Origin: Variovorax brevis
Lineage (GTDB): Bacteria > Pseudomonadota > Gammaproteobacteria > Burkholderiales > Burkholderiaceae_C
Direction: 5' to 3'
Assembly: GCF_030317105.1 (NCBI RefSeq)
Contig: NZ_JASZYG010000029.1
Location: 1-57,764 of the forward strand
DNA: 57,764 nucleotides
Below the pieces are notes generated by a model. It was given only the letters and a program-made list of their open reading frames with translations, did not search any database and had not been told where the DNA came from. Of the stretch, positions 39,856 to 48,700 are shown in pieces. Both the position numbers and the translations under genes were made by a program. How positions within the stretch are numbered: position 1 is the first letter of the stretch; each line of letters starts with the position of its first letter.

Positions 39856-42659
39856 AAGATGCGTCTGCTGCTTCCACTGTTGCCCTTTGGATCGCAGGGG
39901 TTGGCGCGCTCTCGCTCGCGTGGGCCACGCCCGCTGAAGCGGTGCAAATGGCCGTCAGTCTGTTGGAGGCCCGCGGCCCGGCGGTCCAGCTGCGCGTGCA
40001 AGATCCTTTGCAGATGGAGCCGGTCGTCACCCGGTCGGGCGCCGTGGGTCCTGGGCCATACCGGGTCGCGCTCGAGTGGCCCGATATTCCTGTCACGCTC
40101 ACCAAGGCGCTGCCCCCACTCCCGCCTGAGGGCATCGGTCCGTTGAAAGCGCTGGCATTGCACAGCACGGCGACGGGGTCACGGCTCGAACTCGAAATCA
40201 GCGAGGCGGTGGAGCCGCGCCTGCGTCGTGTCGCCGACTCATGGGTACTGCAGCTCGAGCCGATACTGAAGCCGCCAACGCCAGCGGTCGCCGCCGCCCT
40301 GACGCCGGGCGAGCCAGCCGCCGCCTCGCCAGTCGTGCCACGCGCGCGTCGCGGGTCCCGTGCCGGTGCTGCGGCGAGCGGCACGCCAAGGGCGCAATGG
40401 CTGCTACTGGATGTGACCGTCAACGCAAGGCGCTTGAACGACGTGGCGCGGGCGGAGCTACGGCCTGACGGCACACTGCTGCTGCCGGCGAACGTGTGGG
40501 CCGATGCGCGCTTGGCCAAGCTCGATCAGACCTCCACGCTCAGCGATGGCACGCCGGGCTATGCACTGGGCAGCCTGGCCGGGGCCACTTATCGCATCGA
40601 CCGCCGGACCCTGAACCTGGAGATCAGCGCACCGGCCAGCGCGTTCATCGGCTCCACGCTTGAGCTGCAGGACAGCGCGACGACGCCCCCACCACGGCCA
40701 CGGCCCGGTGCGATGCTCAACTACGACGTCTCGATGAACCATGCCCGTGGCGACAACTCGGGCGGCGCGATGCTGGAGGCGGTGGCCTTCAGCGGCTTCG
40801 GCAACATCGTTGCATCTGCGCTGCTCAGCAAGAGCGGTAGCGGGGCCCGGGTCGGCACCACCGCCACCCGGCTGGACACGTACTGGCGCTACGACCTGCC
40901 CGACCGGATGGAAACGGTGGTGGTGGGCGACACCATCGGCGTCGCGGGCGGCTGGAGCCGGCCCGTGCGCTATGGTGGCGTACGCTGGGGTCGCGACTTC
41001 GGCACTCAGCCGGGGTTCGTGACGCTGCCGCAAATCTCCCTGGCCGGTGAGGCCGCGCTGCCTTCGACCGTCGAGGTGCTGGTGAACAATGCGCGTCGAT
41101 CAAGCCAGCCGCTGCAGCCCGGCCCATTTGACCTGCCCAACGTCCCGATCGTGACTGGCGCTGGCGAGGTCGGCCTTGTCGTGCGCGATCTGCTTGGGCG
41201 CGAGACCGTGGTCAGTCAGAGCTACTACGCCTCGCCGCGATTGCTGGCGCCGCAGCTGAGTGACTTTTCGTTCGAGGCGGGCTGGCTGCGCACCGGCTAT
41301 GGCGGCGACAGTGCGTATGCCCATCCGTTTGGCGCCGGCACGTGGCGCGAAGGCTTGACGAACACGTTGACGGGCGAGATGCGGCTGGAGCTGCAGCGCG
41401 ATCGAGGCGCAGCGGGCGCTGAGCTGAGCAGCCTGCTGGGCAACTTGGGTGTGGGGAGAGTGGCAGCGGCAGCCTCAAGCGGCGACCCGCAGGGCCTGCG
41501 GGAAAGCGGCCTGATGATGCAGGCGGGCATCGAGCGCAGCTCGCCCTCTGGTGGTGGTGCGCTGCAGTACGAACATGCGAGCCGGGACTTCGCGCCCTTC
41601 GGCGAATCGATCGCCCCCGCCGTGAGGCTGCAGCGTGTGCGCGACCGCTGGCTGGCGACCCTGGGCGGGCCGCTGTGGGGCGTGGTGAGCGGCGGCTTGA
41701 GTTATGTGAGCCAGAACCGCTGGGACGGCGAGCGGATGCAACTGCTCGGCCTGTCCCTCAACATGCCCTTGTGGCAGCGCGCAAGCCTGAGCATGTCTGT
41801 CAACAAGCGCCTTGACGGCCAGGACTGGAGCGCCTCGATGTTGGTAAGTCTGCCGCTGGAGGGTGGCGTGCACACAGCCGCGCGCATCGAGCGCGACATC
41901 AGCGGGGACCTGAATGGCACGCTCGCCGCGACGCGCAATCCGCCGGCAGGTCCCGGGCTGGGCTGGCGTGTGGAGGCCGCCACCGAAGAAAGCCCGCGCG
42001 CGCAGGCTGGCATGCAGTACAACACCAGCCAGGCCGAGTGGGCGCTCGACGCTGTCGCCGACTCGCGCGGCCAGGTGGCGACTCGCGTCGGCGGACGCGG
42101 CACCGTCGGTTGGCTGGAGGGCATGGCGTTTGCGTCGCGGCCGGTCGGGCAGGGCAGCGTTGCGGTGGTAAAGATGGATGGCGTCGAGGGTGTGCCCGTC
42201 ATGCGCAGTCATCAGGTCATTGCCGTCACCGACGCCAGGGGCCTGGCCTTCGTGCCTGGACTCCTGCCGTGGCAGAAGAACCTGATCGAGATCGACCCTG
42301 TGGACCTGCCGCTCGACGTCGAGGTGGCGAGCACGAGCCAGGAGGTGTTGCCTTTTGCCCGAAGCGGCATGGCGGTCGACTTCATGGTCAAGCGCACCCG
42401 GCAAGCACTGCTGGTGCTGCGTCAGCGCGATGGCACGCCAGTGCCAGTGGGTACACGGCTGCGCTTGCTACCGGTGGGCCTCGAGTTCAGCGCCGGGCGT
42501 CGCGGCGAAGTCTGGCTGACCGATCTGGCGGAGACACGACAACGCGTGCAGGTGAGCTGGTCTGGCGGGGGCTGCGCGCTCGAACTGGCGGTGCCCATCA
42601 GCGTGGACGGCGTGCCAGGCAGGATCGGGCCATTGATCTGCGACGAAGGGAACCAATGA
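39852..42659 (+). CDS. Outer-membrane usher with an AMIN-like N-terminal extension
   Basis: 935 residues from TTG overlapping the chaperone stop. Signal peptide to about 30. Residues 32-137 resemble an AMIN domain (PYRVALEWPDIPV; LKALALHSTATGSRLELEIS; RRVADSWVLQLEP), then an Ala/Pro/Arg linker. Only at about 177 does the usher N-terminal domain begin (WLLLDVTVNARRLNDVARAE). Barrel and plug follow (FVTLPQISLAGEAALPSTVE, PGPFDLPNVPIVTGAGEV), and then the C-terminal domains. SCPU-type ushers are normally about 100 residues shorter. AMIN domains bind peptidoglycan in PilQ and AmiC; that role here is inferred. Confidence 0.9.
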   Translation: MKDASAASTVALWIAGVGALSLAWATPAEAVQMAVSLLEARGPAVQLRVQDPLQMEPVVTRSGAVGPGPYRVALEWPDIPVTLTKALPPLPPEGIGPLKALALHSTATGSRLELEISEAVEPRLRRVADSWVLQLEPILKPPTPAVAAALTPGEPAAASPVVPRARRGSRAGAAASGTPRAQWLLLDVTVNARRLNDVARAELRPDGTLLLPANVWADARLAKLDQTSTLSDGTPGYALGSLAGATYRIDRRTLNLEISAPASAFIGSTLELQDSATTPPPRPRPGAMLNYDVSMNHARGDNSGGAMLEAVAFSGFGNIVASALLSKSGSGARVGTTATRLDTYWRYDLPDRMETVVVGDTIGVAGGWSRPVRYGGVRWGRDFGTQPGFVTLPQISLAGEAALPSTVEVLVNNARRSSQPLQPGPFDLPNVPIVTGAGEVGLVVRDLLGRETVVSQSYYASPRLLAPQLSDFSFEAGWLRTGYGGDSAYAHPFGAGTWREGLTNTLTGEMRLELQRDRGAAGAELSSLLGNLGVGRVAAAASSGDPQGLRESGLMMQAGIERSSPSGGGALQYEHASRDFAPFGESIAPAVRLQRVRDRWLATLGGPLWGVVSGGLSYVSQNRWDGERMQLLGLSLNMPLWQRASLSMSVNKRLDGQDWSASMLVSLPLEGGVHTAARIERDISGDLNGTLAATRNPPAGPGLGWRVEAATEESPRAQAGMQYNTSQAEWALDAVADSRGQVATRVGGRGTVGWLEGMAFASRPVGQGSVAVVKMDGVEGVPVMRSHQVIAVTDARGLAFVPGLLPWQKNLIEIDPVDLPLDVEVASTSQEVLPFARSGMAVDFMVKRTRQALLVLRQRDGTPVPVGTRLRLLPVGLEFSAGRRGEVWLTDLAETRQRVQVSWSGGGCALELAVPISVDGVPGRIGPLICDEGNQ

Positions 42660-43186
42660 AAGAACTGCGCTTTCAGCCCACCGGACGCGGTGCCTTCTTG
42701 ACATTGCTCGCCCTGGGCCTGGCTGCTGCCTCAGGCAACGCGCTGGCCGCGGGGGCGTGCTCGGTCAGCTCCAGCGGGCTCGCCTTCGGCGGCTACCAGC
42801 CGGTGACAAGCGCGGGCAAGCTCAATTCGGTGGCCGCAACCAGCACAGCCACCGTGTCCGTCGTCTGCACCGCAATTGGTACCAATGGCAGCTATACGGT
42901 CAGTCTCGGACCGGGCACGTACGGGCCGGGCGACCGCATTGGCGTGCGCTACTTGAACAACGCTACCCATGGCGGCGAACCGATGGCCTTCAACGTTTTC
43001 ACGGAGGCTACCTACGGGTCGGTCTGGGGCGACGGCATCCGCGGGGGGGTCCTGACCGGCAGCATCCCTTCCGGCAACAGCAGCCAGACGCACACGGTCT
43101 ACGGCCGAGTGCCAGCCGGACAGACCACGCTGAAAGCCGGCAGCTTCAGTGATTCGATGACGATGACCATCACCTATGAACCGTGA
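42656..43186 (+). CDS. Second spore coat U-domain pilus subunit
   Basis: 176 residues; ATG overlaps the usher stop (ATGA). Signal peptide ends NALA-AGACSVSSSG. Single SCPU domain with LAFGGYQPVTSAGKLNSVAA, and the final strand SFSDSMTMTITYEP. By position it could be the tip, but the two-domain tip adhesins of Csu-type pili are about twice as long, so a binding domain is missing or encoded elsewhere. Confidence 0.9.
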   Translation: MKELRFQPTGRGAFLTLLALGLAAASGNALAAGACSVSSSGLAFGGYQPVTSAGKLNSVAATSTATVSVVCTAIGTNGSYTVSLGPGTYGPGDRIGVRYLNNATHGGEPMAFNVFTEATYGSVWGDGIRGGVLTGSIPSGNSSQTHTVYGRVPAGQTTLKAGSFSDSMTMTITYEP

Positions 43187-43219
43187 ACGACAACCGGCCT
43201 GCAAGCGGCTCCGGTGCAA

Positions 43220-43445
43220 AGTTTCGATGTGGCCGAGAGACGTCTCCGGAGGGCCGCGAAAGGTGATGCCCAAAGTACGGCATTGCAGATCGTGGGCGCA
43301 GTTTGGCCCCGAATCTGCAGCCGGCCGGGATCGAACTGACCCTTGCGAACTCGGTGCAGCAGTTCGACGCCGGCGATCGTCACCGCAGCGCGGTCGAAGA
43401 CCTTGATCCGGCGCATCGGGTTGAAGCGTGACTTCCACATCCTGG
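43220..43445 (-). pseudogene. Remnant of an IS6-family transposase C-terminus
   Basis: The minus strand reads NPMRRIKVFDRAAVTIAGVE, LLHRVRKGQFDPGRLQIRGQ and TAPTICNAVL, the usual C-terminal signature of IS6-type transposases, from memory of the family. Upstream sequence is frameshifted and no start or catalytic DDE core survives. It fills the ~500-bp gap between the pilus operon and the HfaA-like gene. Confidence 0.6.
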
Positions 43446-43692
43446 GTGGCTGTGCCCTGATCGTCGGGCTCGAAGCAGTTCGCGTGGCGAGACGCGCTTT
43501 GCGACCAGGTCCTTGTGCACTCGCCTGGGCCCCGTGCGTCCGATGTATCGAGATGTGAGCGGGCCCACATCCGGGCAGAAGAGGCGGGCGTTGCAATGCA
43601 CTTTGCAGAGAGTCTTCGTAGGACCATTGACACAACTCGTGACAAGCACTCGAAGCGTCTCCTTCCAATCACCTTCAACCTGAAGCGGCCCC

Positions 43693-44289
43693 ATGATCAT
43701 TCACTCAACCCAGCGCCAAATCGAAGCGGGTGCTCCGTCGAAGACAGGGCGACCGCGCTTTGATCCAAGTCGCACCCTGGCGCGAGGCGGCATCAGCGCG
43801 ATTTTGATGACGGCCGCGTTGGTCGCGTCGGCAAACAACGCAGGAGAGAACGGTGCCTGGCAATTCCAGACTCCGGCGCACCGGGCGGCTCAAGCGGCGG
43901 TGCAGGCCATGATCCAGCAAAAGAGAAGCGGCGGCTATGCCGCGCCGAATTACACGACCAACATCGGGCACCAGTACAACTGCAACCTGACCGCGACCGC
44001 GCAGGGCAATCAAGGCACCAACAGCACGCTGGCCAATGCGCCCAGTATCAGCGGCGCGGGGGCCAGTTCGACGGGCAATGGCAGCAGCAGCCAGGGCTTC
44101 GGAACGAGCGGATCGACCAGCACCGGCCAGGCCAACACCGGCAGCGTGGGGTCGTCGGTCAATGGCTCGACCACCTCGAACGTCCAAGGCACGGCGACCC
44201 AGGCGTTGAATTCCAACCAGAGCAATACCGGCAACCAGACTGCCCAGGTGGGGGGCAGTTCTGCCTGCGCTTTCGGCGTACTCAACTAA
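43693..44289 (+). CDS. HfaA-like secreted Asn/Gln/Ser/Thr-rich protein
   Basis: 198 residues. Long basic N-region, then a hydrophobic signal (GISAILMTAALVASA). The mature half is low-complexity and rich in Asn, Gln, Ser, Thr and Gly (NQGTNSTLANAP; STGNGSSSQGFG; NSNQSNTGNQTAQ), amyloid-like in composition. Two Cys flank it (QYNCNL and SSACAFGVLN). It is immediately followed by a CsgG/HfaB-like gene and a giant HfaD-like gene, the order of the Caulobacter holdfast anchor hfaA-hfaB-hfaD. The assignment rests mainly on context and composition. Confidence 0.6.
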   Translation: MIIHSTQRQIEAGAPSKTGRPRFDPSRTLARGGISAILMTAALVASANNAGENGAWQFQTPAHRAAQAAVQAMIQQKRSGGYAAPNYTTNIGHQYNCNLTATAQGNQGTNSTLANAPSISGAGASSTGNGSSSQGFGTSGSTSTGQANTGSVGSSVNGSTTSNVQGTATQALNSNQSNTGNQTAQVGGSSACAFGVLN

Positions 44290-45705
44290 GTGAAGGCGCA
44301 GCAGATGTTCGGTTTTTTTTCAATCGATAGGGTGGGACGTCGGAACGCCCGGCTGCGTGCATTGAGCGCGGCGACGGCGGTGGCGGCGATGAGCGGTTGC
44401 GTGATGCTGCCGCAGCAGAAGATGGCGCCGTTGGAACCCATGATCACCATGGGGCCGGCGGTGCGTGAGAACGTGACGCCGATGGAGCCGGTGCTCGCCT
44501 GCTTCGGCGATCACATCGCGGCAAGCAAGCAGGCGCCACTCGTGATCGGCGTGGGCGACGTCAAGGACTACACCGGCAAGTACAACATCAACGAGGGCAA
44601 TGCCATCACCCAGGGTGGTGCGTTGATGGTCTATTCTGCTCTCGGGAAACTCGGAGGCGTGGTCCAGGTGGCGGAGCGCTACGACCCCGTAGTGGCCGAG
44701 CGTGAGCTCAACTATGCCGATCGGCGCCAGCTCGGCGATGGCCAGGCACACCGCCTGGGCGGACCCAACGGGGGGCAGACCGTGCCATGGCTGCCTTACT
44801 TCGGCGGCTCGATCAACAAGTCCGATTACTTCATCGTCGGCGGCATCACGGAGCTCAACTACAACCTCAGTTCGGGCGGCGCGCACCTCGCCGTCAACCA
44901 GGTCGGCGCGTCGGCGCGGACCTTCAGCCAGTCCGTCGGGGTGGATCTGCGCATCGTGGACACCAGGACGCTCATGGTGGTGAAGACGGTCAGCCTGACC
45001 AAGGTATTCAACGGTTACGAGGTCGACCTCAACGTCTTCCGCTTCTTCAACAGCAACCTGTTCGACATCGACATTGGCACCAAGGGTCAGGAGCCGTTGC
45101 AGCTGGGCATTCGCGCGGCGCTGGAGGAGGGTGTGGTGCGCCTGGTCGGTGCCGTCACCAAGGTCAATCCGCAGCCATGCCTCGCCATGCGCTCGACGGA
45201 CGGCCTGCCGATGACGCCCGCCGGGCAAATGCGCAAGGTTCCCAATCCGGTGGCCGCTGCTGCGACGGTCCCCGTGCCGGGCGTAGAGGCGGTCAACGCG
45301 CTGCACCCGGTGGGCATGCCCGCGTCCGGAGGATCCAGCGTGTCGATTCCGTTCGGATTCGGTGCCGCGACCCTGAGCGGCGGCGCGCTGACCTTGGTCG
45401 ACCAGATCGCGGCTGCCCCGGCGAAGACCGCCATCGAGGTGGTGCTGCTGGCGCGTGACACCGAGAACTGGGACTCCGGCAAGAGGGATGCGCTGCTCGA
45501 CCAACGCATCGGGCTGGTGCGTTCGGCCCTGGCGGACCGCGGCATCGCCGCAGGCGCCGTCAGCGTGACCTGGAGGCCGGACAAGACCGACAACTCGATC
45601 CATCGCGATGGTGCTGGTCTCCTGGAGATCGCCAGGCTGCGGGTCGAGGGCGGCAGCAGCGCAGCCGCCAAAGAGATCTTGAAGGAGGGAGTCGCGAGGC
45701 AATAG
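44290..45705 (+). CDS. CsgG/HfaB-like outer-membrane secretion lipoprotein with C-terminal OmpA-like domain
   Basis: 471 residues from GTG abutting the upstream stop; ATG at 44305 is equally plausible. Lipobox-like AAMSGCVML. The CsgG-like core is about 60-305: PLVIGVGDVKDYTGKYNINE, FIVGGITELNYNLSSGG, VGVDLRIVDTRTLMVVKTVS. After a Pro/Val linker, residues ~350-465 resemble an OmpA-like domain (IPFGFGAATLSGGALTLVDQ, LARDTENWDSGKRDALLDQR). CsgG alone is about 277 residues. CsgG/HfaB forms the pore that exports curli or holdfast-anchor proteins; here the cargo should be the flanking HfaA- and HfaD-like proteins. A T8 tract (44313-44320) lies just inside the frame. Confidence 0.85.
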   Translation: MKAQQMFGFFSIDRVGRRNARLRALSAATAVAAMSGCVMLPQQKMAPLEPMITMGPAVRENVTPMEPVLACFGDHIAASKQAPLVIGVGDVKDYTGKYNINEGNAITQGGALMVYSALGKLGGVVQVAERYDPVVAERELNYADRRQLGDGQAHRLGGPNGGQTVPWLPYFGGSINKSDYFIVGGITELNYNLSSGGAHLAVNQVGASARTFSQSVGVDLRIVDTRTLMVVKTVSLTKVFNGYEVDLNVFRFFNSNLFDIDIGTKGQEPLQLGIRAALEEGVVRLVGAVTKVNPQPCLAMRSTDGLPMTPAGQMRKVPNPVAAAATVPVPGVEAVNALHPVGMPASGGSSVSIPFGFGAATLSGGALTLVDQIAAAPAKTAIEVVLLARDTENWDSGKRDALLDQRIGLVRSALADRGIAAGAVSVTWRPDKTDNSIHRDGAGLLEIARLRVEGGSSAAAKEILKEGVARQ

Positions 45706-45780
45706 CCAGCATTCCAGCTTCACCTTGTCAATGTGCCAATCCGGCACCAATCCACTTTTGTTCACCCGGTGAGATCCCCC

Positions 45781-48700
45781 ATGAAGAAGACCAACAACAA
45801 ACCCGCGCCCCGCAAGGGCCCGCAAACCATGCGCAACGGCGTAAGCGTCGCTGTCACCGTCCTGGGCACCCTGATGGCTGCCAACGCGCATGCGAGCCCG
45901 ATGCCACCGTCGTCGATTGCCACGACCCAGTCCAGCATCGACTCGGACGGCAACGTGATGTCGGTGACCACCACCGGCTATCAGTCCGTGCAGAACTCGC
46001 AGATCTCCAGCGAGGACCATGCCGCGACCGCCTCTGGTAGCAATGTCGGCCTCAGCGTGAATGGCCCGCAGACCGGCTCGACCCATTCGGTCACGTCGAA
46101 TTCGTTGTCGAGCGTCGCCACCGGCAATACAGGTACGAACTCGATCGACCTGGGCTTGACGGGTGCGATGCCCGTGGACGGCGAAGCTTTGCTGAACCTG
46201 CAGAACAACGTCGGCGTCGTGTTCAGCACGGCCAGTACGAACAGCGTGGGGCTGATGCTCAACGGCTTTAGCTCGGGTGGCGCGGGCACGACGAACAACA
46301 CCATCTCCGCGGATGCGACCTTCAACAGCGCCAGCTCCACGATCGCCGGGATCGTTCCCAATGGCTACATCTCCGCGACACCTGCATCTGCGGCGCTGAG
46401 CTACGGCGGGGCCACGCTCACCAGCCTGGAGCAGGGCAGCATCGTGGCGACGTCGCAGCAGGGCGCCGCAGGCGCCAGCTCGAATGCCACGGCCAGGGAC
46501 AACACCATCGGCCTGACCCTGAGCTCCGATGGCGCCAACACCGTGAGCGCCGCGCCGGTGCTCAGCGGAAACGCGATCACCGCCACCCTTCAGGGCAACA
46601 GCGCCGTCAACGGCGTCGGCATCCAGTCCGGCGGCGCGCCGGCCTTCGCCGGCTCGGCGGTGGTGACCAACCTCCAGGTGGTCCAGGGCCAGGGCCCGAC
46701 CACGCACACGGCGACCAATTCGGGCTCGACCATCGAGGCGACCATCGGCACGGACAGCGCGGGCAACGCCAATACACTGCAAGGCGCGTTGGCGGTGCAG
46801 AACAACAGCATCACCAGCGCCATCACCGGCAACCAGGCGCTGGGCGCGCTCGGGGCCGCTGGCAACAGCATCCAGCTGGGCGATGGCATGTCGTTCGCCG
46901 GTCCGGCCAGCGCGAGCGTCAACGGATCGACCAGCACCGTGAACGGCGCCAATGCGGCCGCCGTCAACGCCGACCTGGCCATCCTCAACACCCAGGCCAA
47001 TGTCGATGTGTCGCTCACTTCGTCGGTCTCGGGTGGCAGCATCGCTGCGGTCGCGCAGTCGCCTGCGGGTGCGGCGGTCACGGTCTCCGGCAACAGCATG
47101 ACGGCCGCGGCCAGCGGCAACGCGGCCAGCGGCGCGATCGCCAGCGGCAAGGATGCCGCCACGTTCTCGGGCACTGCGGCACTGAATAGCCAGCAGGCCA
47201 ACTACGGCTCCGGCGTCACGGCCACCAACAGCCACGACGTGATCGGCGCCTTCACGGGCAACGGCGTCGACAATCCCGGCACGACCAGCGCGAGCACGAT
47301 CACCACGGCGAACAACCTGCTGGGAGCCACGGCCTACGGCAACGAGAGCGGCCAGAGCCTTTCTTTGGCTGCCGCCACGCTGGGCATGGGCAGCGGCAAT
47401 GCCGTGCTCACCAACGGTGATCAGCCGAGCGGCAGTGTCTCCGCCGTCGGCGGCGCCACGATCGCCAACCTGCAGAGCAGCTACGCGAGCCCGGTTACGG
47501 CGACCATGGACCCGCTTGCCGATGGCGGCATCGGCGTTTCTGCTTCCGCAAGCGTCGCCATCGCGGGCAGTACCATCTCGGTCGCCGGCAACACGCAGCA
47601 GGCGATCGGCGTGAGCAACAGCGGCGTCAACGCGCTGAGCCTGTCGGGCACCTCGGTCGGCGCGGGCGCCGGCATCGCGAGCGTGCAGAACGTCGATGCG
47701 GCCTCGACGGTCGCCGCGGCGCTGAACAACCCGTCCTCGGGCGCCGTCATCGACAGCCCGATCCAGGGCAGCACGCTGTCTCTCACGGGTGATCTGCACC
47801 GTGCGATCGGCTACGGCAACTCGGCCTCCAGTACGCTGAACGTGTCGGCCAACAGCCTGGACATGACCGGCGCTTCCTCCGGCGTGGCTTCGGTGGTGGA
47901 CTCGAACACGCTGGGCGGCACGGTGTCGGCCGCCTATGGCGTGCTGAGCAGCCAATCAGCGATGGCCGCCGTCGGCGCGACGGTCTCGGTGGACCCGACC
48001 CTGCCGCAGGCGAGCGTCGGCCAGTTCATGCAATTCGGCGCAGACGTGACGGGCAGCACGGTGGGCATCCAGCAAAACACCATTGTCGCGGCCGCCTACG
48101 GCAACGCGGCGGCCAGCGGCATCGCTCTCGGCCTCGGCGCGGGCGTGAGCAGCGAGGGCTACGCGCCGGTGGCCAACGTCACGAATGCGCAACAGGTCGA
48201 TGCCGACATCACGGCTGCCGCCAGTGGTGGTCGGCTTGTGCTCGCGGCCATCGACGGTGCTGTCACGGCCTCGAGCGTGGCGAACTCGCGCAACGAGATC
48301 CAGGCCCTGGCCATTGGCAACCAGGCGAGCGGCAACACCCTCAGCGTGACCGGCAATGCGATCAACGTGGCATCGGCGGTACCGCGGGGGGGCGCCGGCG
48401 GTGCGTTCCTGGGCACGTCGATCACGGATGCCGCCTTCAGCGTGCAGAACGTCCAGACAGGCGCCGGCACGGTGACGGCGACGCAACTCACCTCCGGCGG
48501 GATTCCGGCGGCGGCGAGCATCGCTACGCAGGTCAGCGGCGTGGTCGCCAACTCTGGCCTCGAAGCCAATGGCAACTCGTCCGTTGCGTCTGCCACCAGC
48601 AACAGCGCCACCAACGCGCTGAGCATGAGCGCCAACCTGGTGGCCACGAGCAGCGCACTGCAGAACACGCAGATGACCACCGCCGCCGTGACGGCCCTGA

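Noticed and set aside
44320..47955. 1211-codon open frame on the minus strand
   Set aside because: Antisense shadow of the exporter and HfaD-like genes: Arg/His/Gly/Ala/Asp-rich composition, no domains. The sense strand has clear protein features.
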